The notes below the pieces were generated by a model. It made no database searches, had not been told where the DNA came from, and saw nothing but the letters and a program-made list of their open reading frames with translations. This document shows, one piece after another, positions 7,813 to 14,728 of a DNA stretch of 21,647 bases. The stretch's first letter is position 1. Each line of letters starts with the position of its first letter. Made by a program: the position numbers and the translations under genes. The stretch spans positions 1 to 21,647 of the forward strand of contig JAVBNW010000107.1 of assembly GCA_031551255.1 (NCBI GenBank). Direction: 5' to 3'. The DNA comes from JAVBNW01 sp031551255. GTDB lineage: Bacteria > Bacillota > Clostridia > Christensenellales > UBA1750.

Positions 7813-8492
7813 GTGACCATACTTAAGGCCCATTCGCTGAAAAAGCACTACGGGGAGGAGCCAAACCTCGTTCGCGCGCTGGACGGCGTGGATATCGAAA
7901 TCGAATCCGGAGCGTTTGTCGCGGTGGTGGGAACATCCGGCTCGGGCAAGACGACGCTACTGCATATGCTCGGCGGGCTGGACCGCCCCACGCAGGGGCG
8001 CGTTACCGTGGGCGGACACGAGCTTTGCGCCATGTCCGACGACGAACTGACGGTGTTCAGGCGGCGCAATGTAGGGTTTGTGTTTCAGCATTACAACCTC
8101 GTGCCCATCCTGAGCGCCTATGAAAACATCGCGCTGCCCATCGAGCTCGACGGCAACACGCCCGACGCCGCGTTTATCGATGAAATCCTTAACGCTCTCG
8201 GCCTTGAAGATAACGCGAGAGTCTACCCGGCACGCTTTCCGGGGGGCAGCAGCAGCGCGTGGCAATCGCCCGGGCGCTCGCGGCCAAACCCGCCATTCTC
8301 CTGGCCGATGAACCAACGGGCAATCTGGACAGCAAGACGAGTCAGGATGTATTGGGCATTCTAAAAACTTCTTGTGCCAGATTTCGCCAAACCATGCTCA
8401 TGATCACTCACAACGAGCAAATTGCCCAGCTGGCCGATCGGATCATCCACATCAAGGATGGCCGCATTATCGGGGAGGGCAGTGCGCGATGA
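7813..8492 (+). pseudogene. Frameshifted ABC transporter ATPase, MacB/BceA type
   Basis: An ATPase of about 226 aa if repaired. The first frame begins at GTG 7813, with AAGGAGG 8 nt upstream, and gives Walker A GTSGSGKT (residues 40-47) and a Q-loop region FVFQHYNLVP. Near 8236-8246 the frame breaks inside the signature motif: the current frame reads PARFPGGSSS, while the neighbouring frame continues QQQRVAIARAL, then Walker B LLADEPTGNLDS and the LMITHNE switch, ending at TGA 8490-8492. Restoring one base in the run before GGGGGG would recreate an SGGQQQR signature. The unrepaired product lacks signature function, Walker B and the switch His, so it cannot hydrolyse ATP. The downstream permease start overlaps its stop, showing the original operon. 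Confidence 0.88.
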
Positions 8493-8785
8493 AAAACAAC
8501 AACGCTCCGGCGATCCGCCGCCTGGCCTTGCGCAGCCTTCGCGCCGATCAAAAGCGCAACTTCTTCATCGTTGCGGCCATCGCCCTGACGACGCTGCGGC
8601 ATACGGCTTGTTCAAACTGTTCCAGCAGCAGGCGACGTATGCGGTGTTCCGCTATCCCGCCATCCCCGCGCTCGCCGTGGCGCTGCTCGTGGCGGCAATC
8701 TGTTTGTGGACACCCCGTTTGGCATATCGTTCCATCGCCAAGGCAAGCGTCGCATAAGCTGCTCAAGCAGGTTGAGCAGGCATAA
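8489..8785 (+). pseudogene. Remnant of a MacB/FtsX-type permease: both ends kept, middle lost
   Basis: The ATG at 8489 overlaps the ATPase stop and begins a typical permease N-terminus (ALRSLRADQKRNFFIVAAIA, about 35 residues). At about 8590-8600 the text jumps, with a frame change, to what reads as a permease C-terminus: AAYGLFKLFQQQATYAV, a last membrane helix near 8660-8710, then LAYRSIAKASVA. A further frame change near 8755 would be needed to reach the final KLLKQVEQA and the stop at 8783-8785. Permeases of this group are several hundred residues long, so most of the gene has been deleted. It cannot form a transporter. Confidence 0.8.
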
Positions 8786-8803
8786 CGGCCTGCGGGAGGC
8801 GGC

Positions 8804-9190
8804 ATGGTCGGCGTGCCGGCGATCAATACGACCATCGACGGGTACAAGATCGGGTCGGACGGCGCGAATCGGTAAAATAAAATAAGCACAACGGCAAGAC
8901 GTAGAAAGGGGCCTATGCCCGGCAATCATTTGATCATGGGATATCGGCTCCTTGATAATTCGCACTACAAGTTTTACGTTCAAAACAAGGGAATGGGTAA
9001 TGCTTTTGAGTTAGCCCTGATATAGCATTTTCTTTATGGGCCGGATTTTTCTCCGTGCGAGTTTTTCAAAGATTTGGGGGGAGACATCGTTTCTATACCC
9101 GCGGAAGAGTTAAGATCCCCAAGCTATCTCCGCCAACCTCCTTATGAGCACCGTGCTTCGTGGTATACGGATAAAGTCGCAGAAGCATAG
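8804..9190 (+). pseudogene. Unidentified reading frame broken by two stop codons
   Basis: One plus-strand frame reads a 23-residue segment from ATG 8804, preceded by GGGAGG and ending INTTIDGYKIGSDGANR, to TAA 8873-8875. It then reads from ATG 8915 (MPGNHLIMGYRLLDNSHYKF and on, 36 residues) to TAG 9023-9025. The same frame continues without a further stop through HFLYGPDFSPCEFFKDLGGD and PPYEHRASWYTDKVAEA to TAG 9188-9190. The protein-like composition on both sides of the internal TAG suggests one gene of at least 91 codons interrupted by a nonsense mutation. The 8804 segment may be a separate small frame. No family is recognised. Confidence 0.5.
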
Positions 9191-9279
9191 GGCGTTGATC
9201 GAAGATTTTTACAGTTGGAGAAAATAGACCGCACAGAGGGAAGGGCGCCAAATTGAAGTGGCGGTTCTCCTTGTATAAG

Positions 9280-9756
9280 CTACATATTTTCTCGCTTCAT
9301 TTTTTGAATATGTTGCAGATGGATGCCGATGTGTCCGACACCGAGAAGAACCACCGCCACAATCATCCAAATTACTTTGCCATAGACGCCAAGCAGCAAA
9401 AAGGCTAATACCGGCAAAGTCGCGCCCGGTGCAGGAATACCGCAAAAAGGGCGATAGAAATTATCAAGCGTGGGGGTATTAAAATATCTGACCCAATATA
9501 GTTCATATATCAGCATCAATATAAAAGATGCAACCAGCCATAAGCTCCACATAGTAAATGCCCGTATATTGGAGTCGCTGAACATCAGCGCACAGCAAGT
9601 AACCAAAGCTTGCCCAATCCGCTCCATTACAAGCAATATCTTGTTTTCGCCGGATGGATTGTAACCCTCCGGTTGTTTCTTTGCCCACATTATATTGGGA
9701 ATGAACAGCATCAGCAAGTATATTAGCCCCACATAGGAAAATCCAAAATGTCCCAT
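9280..9756 (-). CDS. Small multi-pass membrane protein, function unknown
   Basis: An intact frame of 158 aa. ATG 9756 is preferred because AGGG lies 9 nt upstream; an ATG two codons earlier at 9762 is the alternative. Hydrophobic segments near residues 5-22, 47-60, 68-90, 112-128 and 128-145 suggest four or five membrane passes. A polar loop (WAKKQPEGYNPSGENK) follows the first, and a Pro-rich loop (FCGIPAPGATLP) precedes the fourth. The C-terminus is basic and His-rich (HIGIHLQHIQKMKREN). No catalytic motif or named family was recognised. It follows the NTF2-fold pseudogene by about 18 nt on the same strand, so it was probably the last gene of that transcription unit and is its only intact member. 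Confidence 0.75.
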   Translation of the reverse strand: MGHFGFSYVGLIYLLMLFIPNIMWAKKQPEGYNPSGENKILLVMERIGQALVTCCALMFSDSNIRAFTMWSLWLVASFILMLIYELYWVRYFNTPTLDNFYRPFCGIPAPGATLPVLAFLLLGVYGKVIWMIVAVVLLGVGHIGIHLQHIQKMKRENM

Positions 9757-9774
9757 AATCATCTACCCTGTTTT

Positions 9775-10305
9775 TTATTCGATGGGCAATCCACGCTGTC
9801 GCAAAAATTACAACTTATCCCAATATCCCTTCTGGAATTGTATCTTGCCGTCTACGATGTGGAAAAACCGCAGCCGCGCAACCCCAGCGGGTCACGCCAT
9901 TCCATGATCGCCCACTCGCCGTCCTCAAACATATTCTCAACGATACAAGCCATCTCGGCGGCGGAAAACTCGGCTTTGAAAGTTTCGTGGATCGCTGCCC
10001 TGCCGGCGAGGGGAGCGTTCGCAACCTGATGATTTACCGCGTCCGCGCCGTACATGGCGGCAAGCGCATCGGCGTCTGCCCGATTGAACGCTTCGACCCA
10101 ACGGTTCAACACTGATTTAGGGCTGTTTGTATAGCGTTTAAGCGCCTCGCGGATAAAACCCCATCGCATTTTTACCGATGCCGTGCCAAGCCGCAATTTC
10201 GGCCTCACTATACTCTGCAAGCGAGGCGATGTCTGCAACACCTTGGGCCTCTAAGGCGCGATGAGCCGGCGCGGCAAGTTTTTGCATCAATTCATCGAAA
10301 GTCAT
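9775..10305 (-). pseudogene. NTF2/SnoaL-fold protein gene broken by two frameshifts and a stop
   Basis: Read across frames this is one gene of about 176 codons. It starts at ATG 10305 with GGTGGAG just upstream. The first part reads MTFDELMQKLAAPAHRALEA with a short helical region ending AAWHGIGKNAMG. A frame change near 10155-10162 leads to FIREALKRYTNSPK, then the NTF2-like core WVEAFNRADADALAAMY, AVNHQVANAP and FEDGEWAIMEWRDPLGLRG. A second frame change in the run of five A at 9863-9867 (T on the coding strand) leads to HIVDGKIQFQKGYWDKL, where TAA at 9808-9810 interrupts before FLRQRGLPIE and the final stop at 9775. NTF2/SnoaL proteins are small cone-shaped enzymes or binding proteins; the original role is not determinable. 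Confidence 0.85.
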
Positions 10306-10314
10306 TGTCTCCAC

Positions 10315-11105
10315 CTACTTCAAAATGTCCAAATGTCGTCTCAGCCGTCTTCCAAGTATTTGGACCATCGTCACCAGCGGCGTGGCGGTGTTGTCTCTGT
10401 AGAAGCTATCAAAGCAATCGCAATATCGCCGTCTATCGGTGAACTTCACATCCATAGGCGGATAGCCGCGCCGCATGAGCACAAGGTTAAGCGCAAGCAG
10501 TCCCGTTCTCCCGTTGCCGCCGATAAAGGGAGCCGCTTTTCTGTTTTTTGCCCCGGGGCAAGCTGCCCCACCTGTACCGACACAAGGCGTGGCTGCGGCA
10601 ACTCTTCACATGCGCCTATAATCCGCACAGGGGCAGAGTGGTAAACACCCTTATCATCCGGCCTGTCCATCAGAACCAAGGAATGGATGTCTTTGACGGC
10701 CTTTGGGGATATGGCGGTTTTGTCGCTCGCAAATTGATGCGCATACGGGAAAGCATCCCGATATCCCATGGCCTCCAAGTGGCCTTTGAGGAGCTTTTTG
10801 ACAATGATCACGCCTTCTAAAACGAGCGCCGTTTCGCGCAGCGTCAAGGTGTCCCCTCGATGGCGTTGGAGTTGTAAGTAAACTCCAACGAAATTCCTCT
10901 TGCGGCCACTTTAACTCCCCCTGCGTCAGTGTGCGGCGCCCGTCCATCAGCCGGTTTCACTGCGTCGGCAGGAATGAAATAGGAGCGGCCTCGTTTCACA
11001 GCGCCCTCGATTTTGTCCTGTTCGCACAGTACGCGGACGCGCCGGTCGGATAAACCCCCACTGCTCCGCTGCCTATTTCACGCTGATATAGTCCACACAA
11101 TTCAC
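10315..11105 (-). pseudogene. Fic-domain protein gene, heavily degraded, catalytic His lost
   Basis: The order of pieces is that of Fic proteins with an N-terminal helix-turn-helix-like region. YISVK is followed by TAG (11073-11075) and AAEQWG. After a frame change come LSDRRVRVLCEQDKIEGAVK and RSYFIPADAVKPADGR. After loss of sequence come LTQGELK and, in another frame, LEFTYNSNAIEG. A frame change near 10849-10856 leads to LTLRETALVLEG, IHSLVLMDRPDDKGVYH and PVRIIGA. A final frame change and a missing helix precede the Fic loop, which reads APFIGGNGRTGL: the catalytic His of HPFxxGNGRxxR is Ala (codon at 10531-10533) and the final Arg is Leu. The C-terminus LRRHLDILK reaches a stop at 10315, 9 nt before the NTF2 start. 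Fic enzymes transfer AMP or similar groups; this one cannot. Confidence 0.85.
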
Positions 11106-11175
11106 TGTGCTTTCTATAACAGAATATCCGATTATCGGAATAATATCGAGACTGTACTCCTCAAAATAAATTGTA

Positions 11176-11358
11176 TTATTTCTTGCCTTTAATAATGAAA
11201 AGTAGCTGCCGCGCAAACCGGCTGTGGTAAAGTCGGATGAAGTTCTTGACTATTACGAAATCGAGATGTGGTAAAAAACAAGCATCCTCCTTGGACGTCG
11301 GTTCACAAATCAAATGAAGAAGATGCCGATCTTTTATTTCTCTAATCTTTTCTTGCAA
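11176..11358 (-). CDS. Short doubtful frame after the DUF3788 gene
   Basis: A 60-aa minus-strand frame overlaps the end of the DUF3788 gene by 25 nt and reads HLLHLICEPTSKEDACF then DFVIVKNFIRLYHSRFARQL and a basic end. There is no convincing ribosome binding site. The same DNA also gives protein-like text in a second minus frame (SDFTTAGLRGSYFSLLKARN) and on the plus strand (PAVVKSDEVLDYYEIEMW), so the true coding frame, if any, is unclear. It is probably a remnant. Confidence 0.2.
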   Translation of the reverse strand: MQEKIREIKDRHLLHLICEPTSKEDACFLPHLDFVIVKNFIRLYHSRFARQLLFIIKGKK

Positions 11359-11795
11359 TCTAACAGCACGTAGATGTCGGCAAGAGATTCGGGTTTAGTT
11401 ATGTCGAATACCACCGGGAAGGTAGGCATCTTCCCCATTGTCTTGGCATCATGAATGCGTTGTTTTGTTTGTACGCTAATATTGTCGCTTAGAACTTCCG
11501 CGCGGTTTTTCTCCTTAAACCAAACCGCCACACTGAAATACCCTTCAAAAACATGTAGCCAATAAAGATTTTTTTCTTTTTTTGTATCCCTCGACGTTAT
11601 CCAGAAGTGTTGCCCTTTTGCGAACCACGCCTTGTGGGGTATATACCACTGCCATTCCTGTTCCATGTCCAAACCGGGCAGCGCATCCTGGAGCGCTTCG
11701 TATGCGGCGTAACTGTCACCCAGCGTTTGCTCTAACACCTCGTTCGTCGGTGCCATTGCAGGGTCTCTTAATCGTAGCTTTTCGCTGATGTTCAT
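11334..11795 (-). CDS. DUF3788 family protein
   Basis: An intact gene of 153 aa, close to the usual length of the DUF3788 family. It starts at ATG 11795, with AGGGAGAGG immediately upstream; an earlier in-frame start lacks this support. Family-like features are the N-terminal LRDPAMAPTNEVLEQTLGDS, the Trp-rich EWQWYIPHKAWFAKG, and VFEGYFSVAVWFKEKNRAEV. No signal peptide or membrane helix is present, so it should be cytoplasmic. The biochemical role of the family is not established. The DUF1905 gene lies 32 nt upstream on the same strand, and the two probably share a transcript. Both remain intact in a region where most neighbours are broken. Confidence 0.85.
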   Translation of the reverse strand: MNISEKLRLRDPAMAPTNEVLEQTLGDSYAAYEALQDALPGLDMEQEWQWYIPHKAWFAKGQHFWITSRDTKKEKNLYWLHVFEGYFSVAVWFKEKNRAEVLSDNISVQTKQRIHDAKTMGKMPTFPVVFDITKPESLADIYVLLDCKKRLEK

Positions 11796-11827
11796 TTTTC
11801 CTCTCCCTTTGTACAAAGGCTATCAAG

Positions 11828-12139
11828 TTAAATCAAAATAGCAACTTTTACATCTTTATCGAGTACGATATCTTCCTTCTTTCGAATTGCCGCTTTAAGT
11901 GGAAGCAAGTAAATATCTTGTTTCGTGTCAAACCAGATGGCAGTTTGCCATTCGCTGTTGCCGATTTGGGCTGTTATTTTCATTCGTCCCCAACCTTCTT
12001 CCAAATGTTTAAAATTATCTCTTATTTCTGTCGATAGTTCTTTGGGAAGCGAAACGAAGGTCCAGCCAACCATATCGGCCGACGCAGAGTATCGATAAAC
12101 TTTTGCTGAAAATTCATATTTAAAACTGTTACTTTCCAT
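11828..12139 (-). CDS. DUF1905 domain protein
   Basis: An intact gene of 103 aa made up almost entirely of one DUF1905 domain: YEFSAKVYRYSASADMVGW, then FVSLPKELSTEIRDNF, the conserved EEGWGRMKITAQIGNSEWQT, and the end IWFDTKQDIYLLPLKAAIRK followed by a short beta segment. The start is ATG 12139 because GGAGG lies 8 nt upstream; an in-frame GTG at 12148 is too close to that site. It is a small soluble beta-rich protein of unknown biochemical function. The DUF3788 gene follows directly. Some family members are fused to a YdeI-like domain; this one is stand-alone. Confidence 0.88.
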   Translation of the reverse strand: MESNSFKYEFSAKVYRYSASADMVGWTFVSLPKELSTEIRDNFKHLEEGWGRMKITAQIGNSEWQTAIWFDTKQDIYLLPLKAAIRKKEDIVLDKDVKVAILI

Positions 12140-12196
12140 TTGATACACCTCCGAAAATATAAATTTTCTGTATTCGACTTATCCGGCTAGAGGCGA

Positions 12197-12355
12197 TCAG
12201 GTTTTTGCGAGTACTGCGATTAGCTTTTTCGCAACCTCGGCATCGGCTGCCTACGTTGGCTCAAAATCATAGGGAATGTTTGGGGCCATGTCTATCCTAC
12301 TCCCGCTATATACATATTTGTTTAGCTCATCTGCCAAGGCGGAGTAATGTATCAA
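12197..12355 (-). pseudogene. C-terminal fragment of an unidentified protein with an internal stop
   Basis: A minus-strand frame reads HYSALADELNKYVYSG, SRIDMAPNIPYDFEPT, a TAG stop, then AADAEVAKKLIAVLAKT and TGA at 12197-12199. The text on both sides of the TAG is typical of a soluble helical protein end, so this looks like the tail of a gene carrying a nonsense mutation. Its upstream end abuts the hairpin at 12356-12381, which looks like a junction where the rest was lost. The family is not recognised. Confidence 0.5.
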
Positions 12356-12390
12356 GGTTACTTATCTCTCGATAAGTAGCCTTTTTATTA
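12356..12390 (+). terminator. Rho-independent terminator
   Basis: GGTTACTTATC (12356-12366) and GATAAGTAGCC (12371-12381) form a hairpin with one mismatch and a TCTC loop, followed directly by TTTTTATTA. The T-run is on the plus strand only. No intact plus-strand gene lies upstream, so it is either an orphan left by a deletion or part of a leader or attenuator for the short frame at 12436. Confidence 0.75.
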
Positions 12391-12435
12391 TACACTCAAT
12401 CCCATCCCAAAACAACGACAAAGGAGGTTAGCCCT

Positions 12436-12501
12436 ATGACGGAGATCGCGGTGCCTTTGCGCATTCTGTGCAGTTACAACAATCAAAAACCAAGGATTTA
12501 A
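12436..12501 (+). CDS. 21-codon frame with a strong ribosome binding site
   Basis: AAGGAGG at 12421-12427 lies 8 nt before ATG 12436. The peptide begins MTEIAVPLRI and ends NNQKPRI before TAA. The excellent translation start and the terminator-like hairpin about 50 nt upstream suggest either a leader peptide or the surviving first codons of a truncated gene. From 12502 to 12647 no gene or strong signal was seen. Confidence 0.35.
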   Translation: MTEIAVPLRILCSYNNQKPRI

Positions 12502-12647
12502 GGGAGATTCACTTAGCCTGGCAGGAGCTGTCCGAACCTGCCTGAAACGGCTGATTTCGGCCAGTTTCCGCGTTTCCGTCGGTTGGCGCAGCCCGGCTAT
12601 AAAGCCCTTCGCTGCCTTAAAACAGTCTTGAACTGAGCCGCTTTATG

Positions 12648-13331
12648 TCACCAGAGTTCCAGCGGCACAGCAGCGCAGCAGTGCCATTGGAACCGGGTTC
12701 GGATAGCTCCCGTCAGGCCAAGCCCGATGGCCTGTCTCAGGCAGATTCGCGCGTATAGTCCGCAATAGGTGCAACCCTTGCCGGCGGTAAACTTCTTCGT
12801 CTTCCGGCCATTTTTGTACAGCGTATAGGCGGCAGCGGTAAACCGCTTGGGGAGCTTCCCCCTAAATGCGTCATACCGCCCGGCACCTTGGCGATTGATG
12901 TGCTGGGAGATATCGTCGGCGGCGCGTTCGGTGTGGTTGAGGCGTCGCTCAATCTCCGCTTCGTCGGCGACCATATACATAGGCACGTAATTGTCCACGG
13001 TCACGATGCCGAACAGAGCCGCAACCGGGTAGGCGCGCTGGAAAAAACGCTCCGCATCACCGGTGGTACCTCCGCAGTTGAGAACGACATAAGAGTAGAT
13101 GTTTTCGCTCGCCGCTATTATTAACTTATCCAGGAACTCGACGAAAATCATCGGCAGGCCGAAGTAGCATACCGGCACGACGAAGCCAAGCTTGTCGCCC
13201 TCGGCAAATTCGAATGCGAGACGCCCGGCACGTACACAATCGGCGATATTGATCAGGCGATCGTCGGTTTGGCGGGCAATCCTCTCGGCAACAAAATTGG
13301 TGTTGCCGGTAGCGGTAAAATAGAAAATTAT
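12648..13331 (-). pseudogene. EFR1-type flavodoxin/ferredoxin gene, damaged at both ends
   Basis: A fusion of an N-terminal flavodoxin domain and a C-terminal ferredoxin segment, continuous in one frame for about 227 codons. It begins IIFYFTATGNTNFVAERIA, the FMN phosphate-binding loop, and continues GFVVPVCYFGLPMIFVEFLD and YVVLNCGGTTGDAE. The expected start codon reads ATA (13329-13331); TGA lies four codons upstream and no ATG, GTG or TTG lies between, so initiation would need ATA or ATT. The first cluster motif is CTYCGLYARIC: the third Cys is Tyr and the usual Pro after the fourth Cys is Leu. The second cluster region is scrambled (QWHCCAAVPLELW) and ends early. Intact relatives probably move electrons between flavin and iron-sulfur centres. 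A strong promoter with an operator-like palindrome remains upstream. Confidence 0.75.
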
Positions 13332-13364
13332 TTCCGCGCCTCATGTTATCAATAAACTCTATCT

Positions 13365-13393
13365 ATTATAGCGTTTTGACGGTTCTTTCACAA
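13365..13393 (-). promoter_or_regulatory. Sigma-A promoter of the flavodoxin/ferredoxin gene
   Basis: On the minus strand TTGTGA (complement of 13388-13393) and a perfect TATAAT (complement of 13365-13370) are separated by 17 nt. Transcription would begin near 13358, about 27 nt before the coding frame. The promoter appears undamaged although its gene is not. Confidence 0.75.
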
Positions 13394-13401
13394 ACGTTTG
13401 T
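13390..13401. promoter_or_regulatory. 12-bp perfect palindrome overlapping the -35 box
   Basis: ACAAACGTTTGT is a perfect inverted repeat that overlaps the -35 box of the promoter at 13365-13393. This position is typical of a repressor operator, for example for a TetR-type dimer. It does not match the near-palindrome in front of the TetR gene at 14103, so that protein is not an obvious binder. Confidence 0.5.
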
Positions 13402-13466
13402 ACATGCGGAATCAGGGCGCGCCCTTTTTATTTATCATGCGCTACCGTTCATGTAGAAGGGTGATG

Positions 13467-13665
13467 ATGGCAAGGCTGGAGAAGGGACGCGCCATGCCGG
13501 ATTGCGCGGCGGTGCGTAGGCGATCTTCCCCCCCACAACTTGATGTTAATGAGATTTTGCAGAAGGTAGAGATGGAAAGCCCCGCGGTATGTCAATCGAC
13601 ATCTTGGCCATGGTGAAGAGAAAAACGAGACCCTACTTGGCGTGTATGTGAACAATATGTGGTAA
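13467..13665 (+). pseudogene. Unidentified broken gene, weakly like an integrase end
   Basis: AGAAGG precedes ATG 13467. The frame reads MARLEKGRAMPDCAAVRRR and, after a run of eight C, LDVNEILQKVEMESP. A frame change near 13583-13587 leads to YVNRHLGHGEEKNETLLGVY, VNNMW and TAA at 13663-13665. The pattern of LGH followed by a Thr-Leu-x-x-Val-Tyr a few residues later is loosely reminiscent of the C-terminal box of tyrosine recombinases, but the catalytic Arg and upstream boxes are absent. Assignment to that family is only a guess. Confidence 0.3.
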
Positions 13666-13684
13666 AGGCAGGAAGGAGGTATTG

Positions 13685-13780
13685 GTGATTGCAGGCCAAA
13701 TCAGGCCTAACCACGCCATTTTTATCGCAATCTATCTAGCTAATATCGAGCGTGACAAAGTTTCTCCGCGCCAGCGCTGA
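13685..13780 (+). CDS. 31-codon frame with a perfect ribosome binding site
   Basis: AAGGAGG at 13673-13679 is followed after 5 nt by GTG 13685. The peptide starts MIAGQIRPNHAIFIAIYLAN and ends ERDKVSPRQR before TGA. It may be a real small protein or the head of a lost gene. No family is recognised. Confidence 0.3.
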   Translation: MIAGQIRPNHAIFIAIYLANIERDKVSPRQR

Positions 13781-13815
13781 ATCTCAAGAGGCTGATAAAG
13801 TACGGGATGACCCTT

Positions 13816-13850
13816 GAACGGCCAGCGCAAACGCCGGCCGTTCGACTTTT
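13816..13850 (+). terminator. GC-rich hairpin, possible terminator
   Basis: GAACGGCC and GGCCGTTC (13816-13823 and 13836-13843) pair perfectly, extended by GCG/CGC inside one A-C mismatch, with a CAAA loop. A short TTTT follows at 13847. It could end transcription of the small frame at 13685. Between here and the promoter at 14025 only a minor inverted repeat (CTTTTG-T-CAAAAG, 13911-13923) was seen. Confidence 0.45.
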
Positions 13851-14024
13851 GGGGGTAACGGGAGCAAGCTGTCTTCCCATGATCTGGAATAAAGCTTGTT
13901 GATTTCTTCGCTTTTGTCAAAAGACCCGCAATATAAAAGGGTTTTCATGGTGCCTGTCAACACCCGTACTTGTCAGGAGAAGTCGCTGATAAATGCAGGC
14001 GCGACATGCAGCATCATTTTTTTA

Positions 14025-14054
14025 TTGACGCGAATTGCGGGCAAGCGTTATCAT
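14025..14054 (+). promoter_or_regulatory. Sigma-A promoter of the TetR/hybrid-kinase operon
   Basis: TTGACG at 14025-14030 and TATCAT at 14049-14054 are 18 nt apart and each matches five of six consensus positions. Transcription would start near 14061, which places the adjoining near-palindrome at about +1 to +20. Confidence 0.65.
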
Positions 14055-14061
14055 GACACGA

Positions 14062-14081
14062 AAGCTAACTTAAATTAGCTT
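14062..14081. promoter_or_regulatory. 20-bp near-perfect palindrome, probable TetR operator
   Basis: AAGCTAACTTAAATTAGCTT is an inverted repeat with one mismatched pair (C14069 against A14074). It starts at the predicted transcription start and ends 21 nt before the TetR start codon. TetR-family proteins commonly repress their own gene by binding such a site, so autoregulation of the operon is inferred. Confidence 0.65.
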
Positions 14082-14102
14082 ATGGAAGAAGGCGAAAAAC
14101 AT

Positions 14103-14728
14103 ATGCCGCGAGGAGCGAATACGAAGGAAAAAATCTTTCTTTCCGCCGTAGACTTTTTTTCGGAGAAAAACTATAAGCAATGTACGCTCAAGGAAATCGC
14201 GGCGGCGGCGGGGATCAGGGCCGCGAGCGTTTATAAGCATTATGAAAATAAGGAAGAAATCTTAAGCGAGATTCTCGCTTATTACAGCGAGAACTTTACA
14301 AAACACAGAACGCCGCTGGAAGAGGTGCTTGAAGCCGCAAGGACAAAGCCGCTTGACGAAATTCTGCCGATGCTTTTTTACACCTTCGGAACTGATGCGG
14401 AATACGGCCGCATGATGAAGCTGACCAAGATCGTCATGAGCCTGCGCTTTGAATACCCGGACGCCAAAGCCGTGTATGTCACGGAACATCTCGAAAAGCC
14501 CACGCAGTATCTACACACGGTTTTTTTATCCCTGATACGGTCCGGCCGTCTGAAGGATTTTGATTATGCGACGATGTCGTTCCACCTGATCGCCTTTTCC
14601 AATATGCTCATAACGATGAGCATGCTGGGCAGCACAAAAGCCGAGTTGGATAGGCAGTACGCGGATGGTATCGCCATGTTTTCCAGGGGGATGATGAGCC
14701 TCCGGCGAGAGAAAGGCGAGGGTTCACA

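Noticed and set aside
8230..8250. Programmed frameshift in the ATPase gene
   Set aside because: The downstream permease is also destroyed, so regulated frameshifting would serve no transporter.
8915..9190. Recoding of TAG 9023-9025 by stop readthrough or pyrrolysine
   Set aside because: The region is full of other broken genes, and other TAG codons here are clearly gene ends, so nonsense mutation is simpler. Kept only as a finding to check.
9863..10162. Explaining all breaks as sequencing errors at homopolymers
   Set aside because: Some indels do lie in homopolymers, but the same window has a His-to-Phe, a His-to-Ala and a Cys-to-Tyr change at key sites and a large permease deletion, while more than 13 kb of other genes are free of frame breaks.
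13911..13923. CTTTTG-T-CAAAAG inverted repeat
   Set aside because: Short arms, far from any convincing promoter; not distinguishable from chance.
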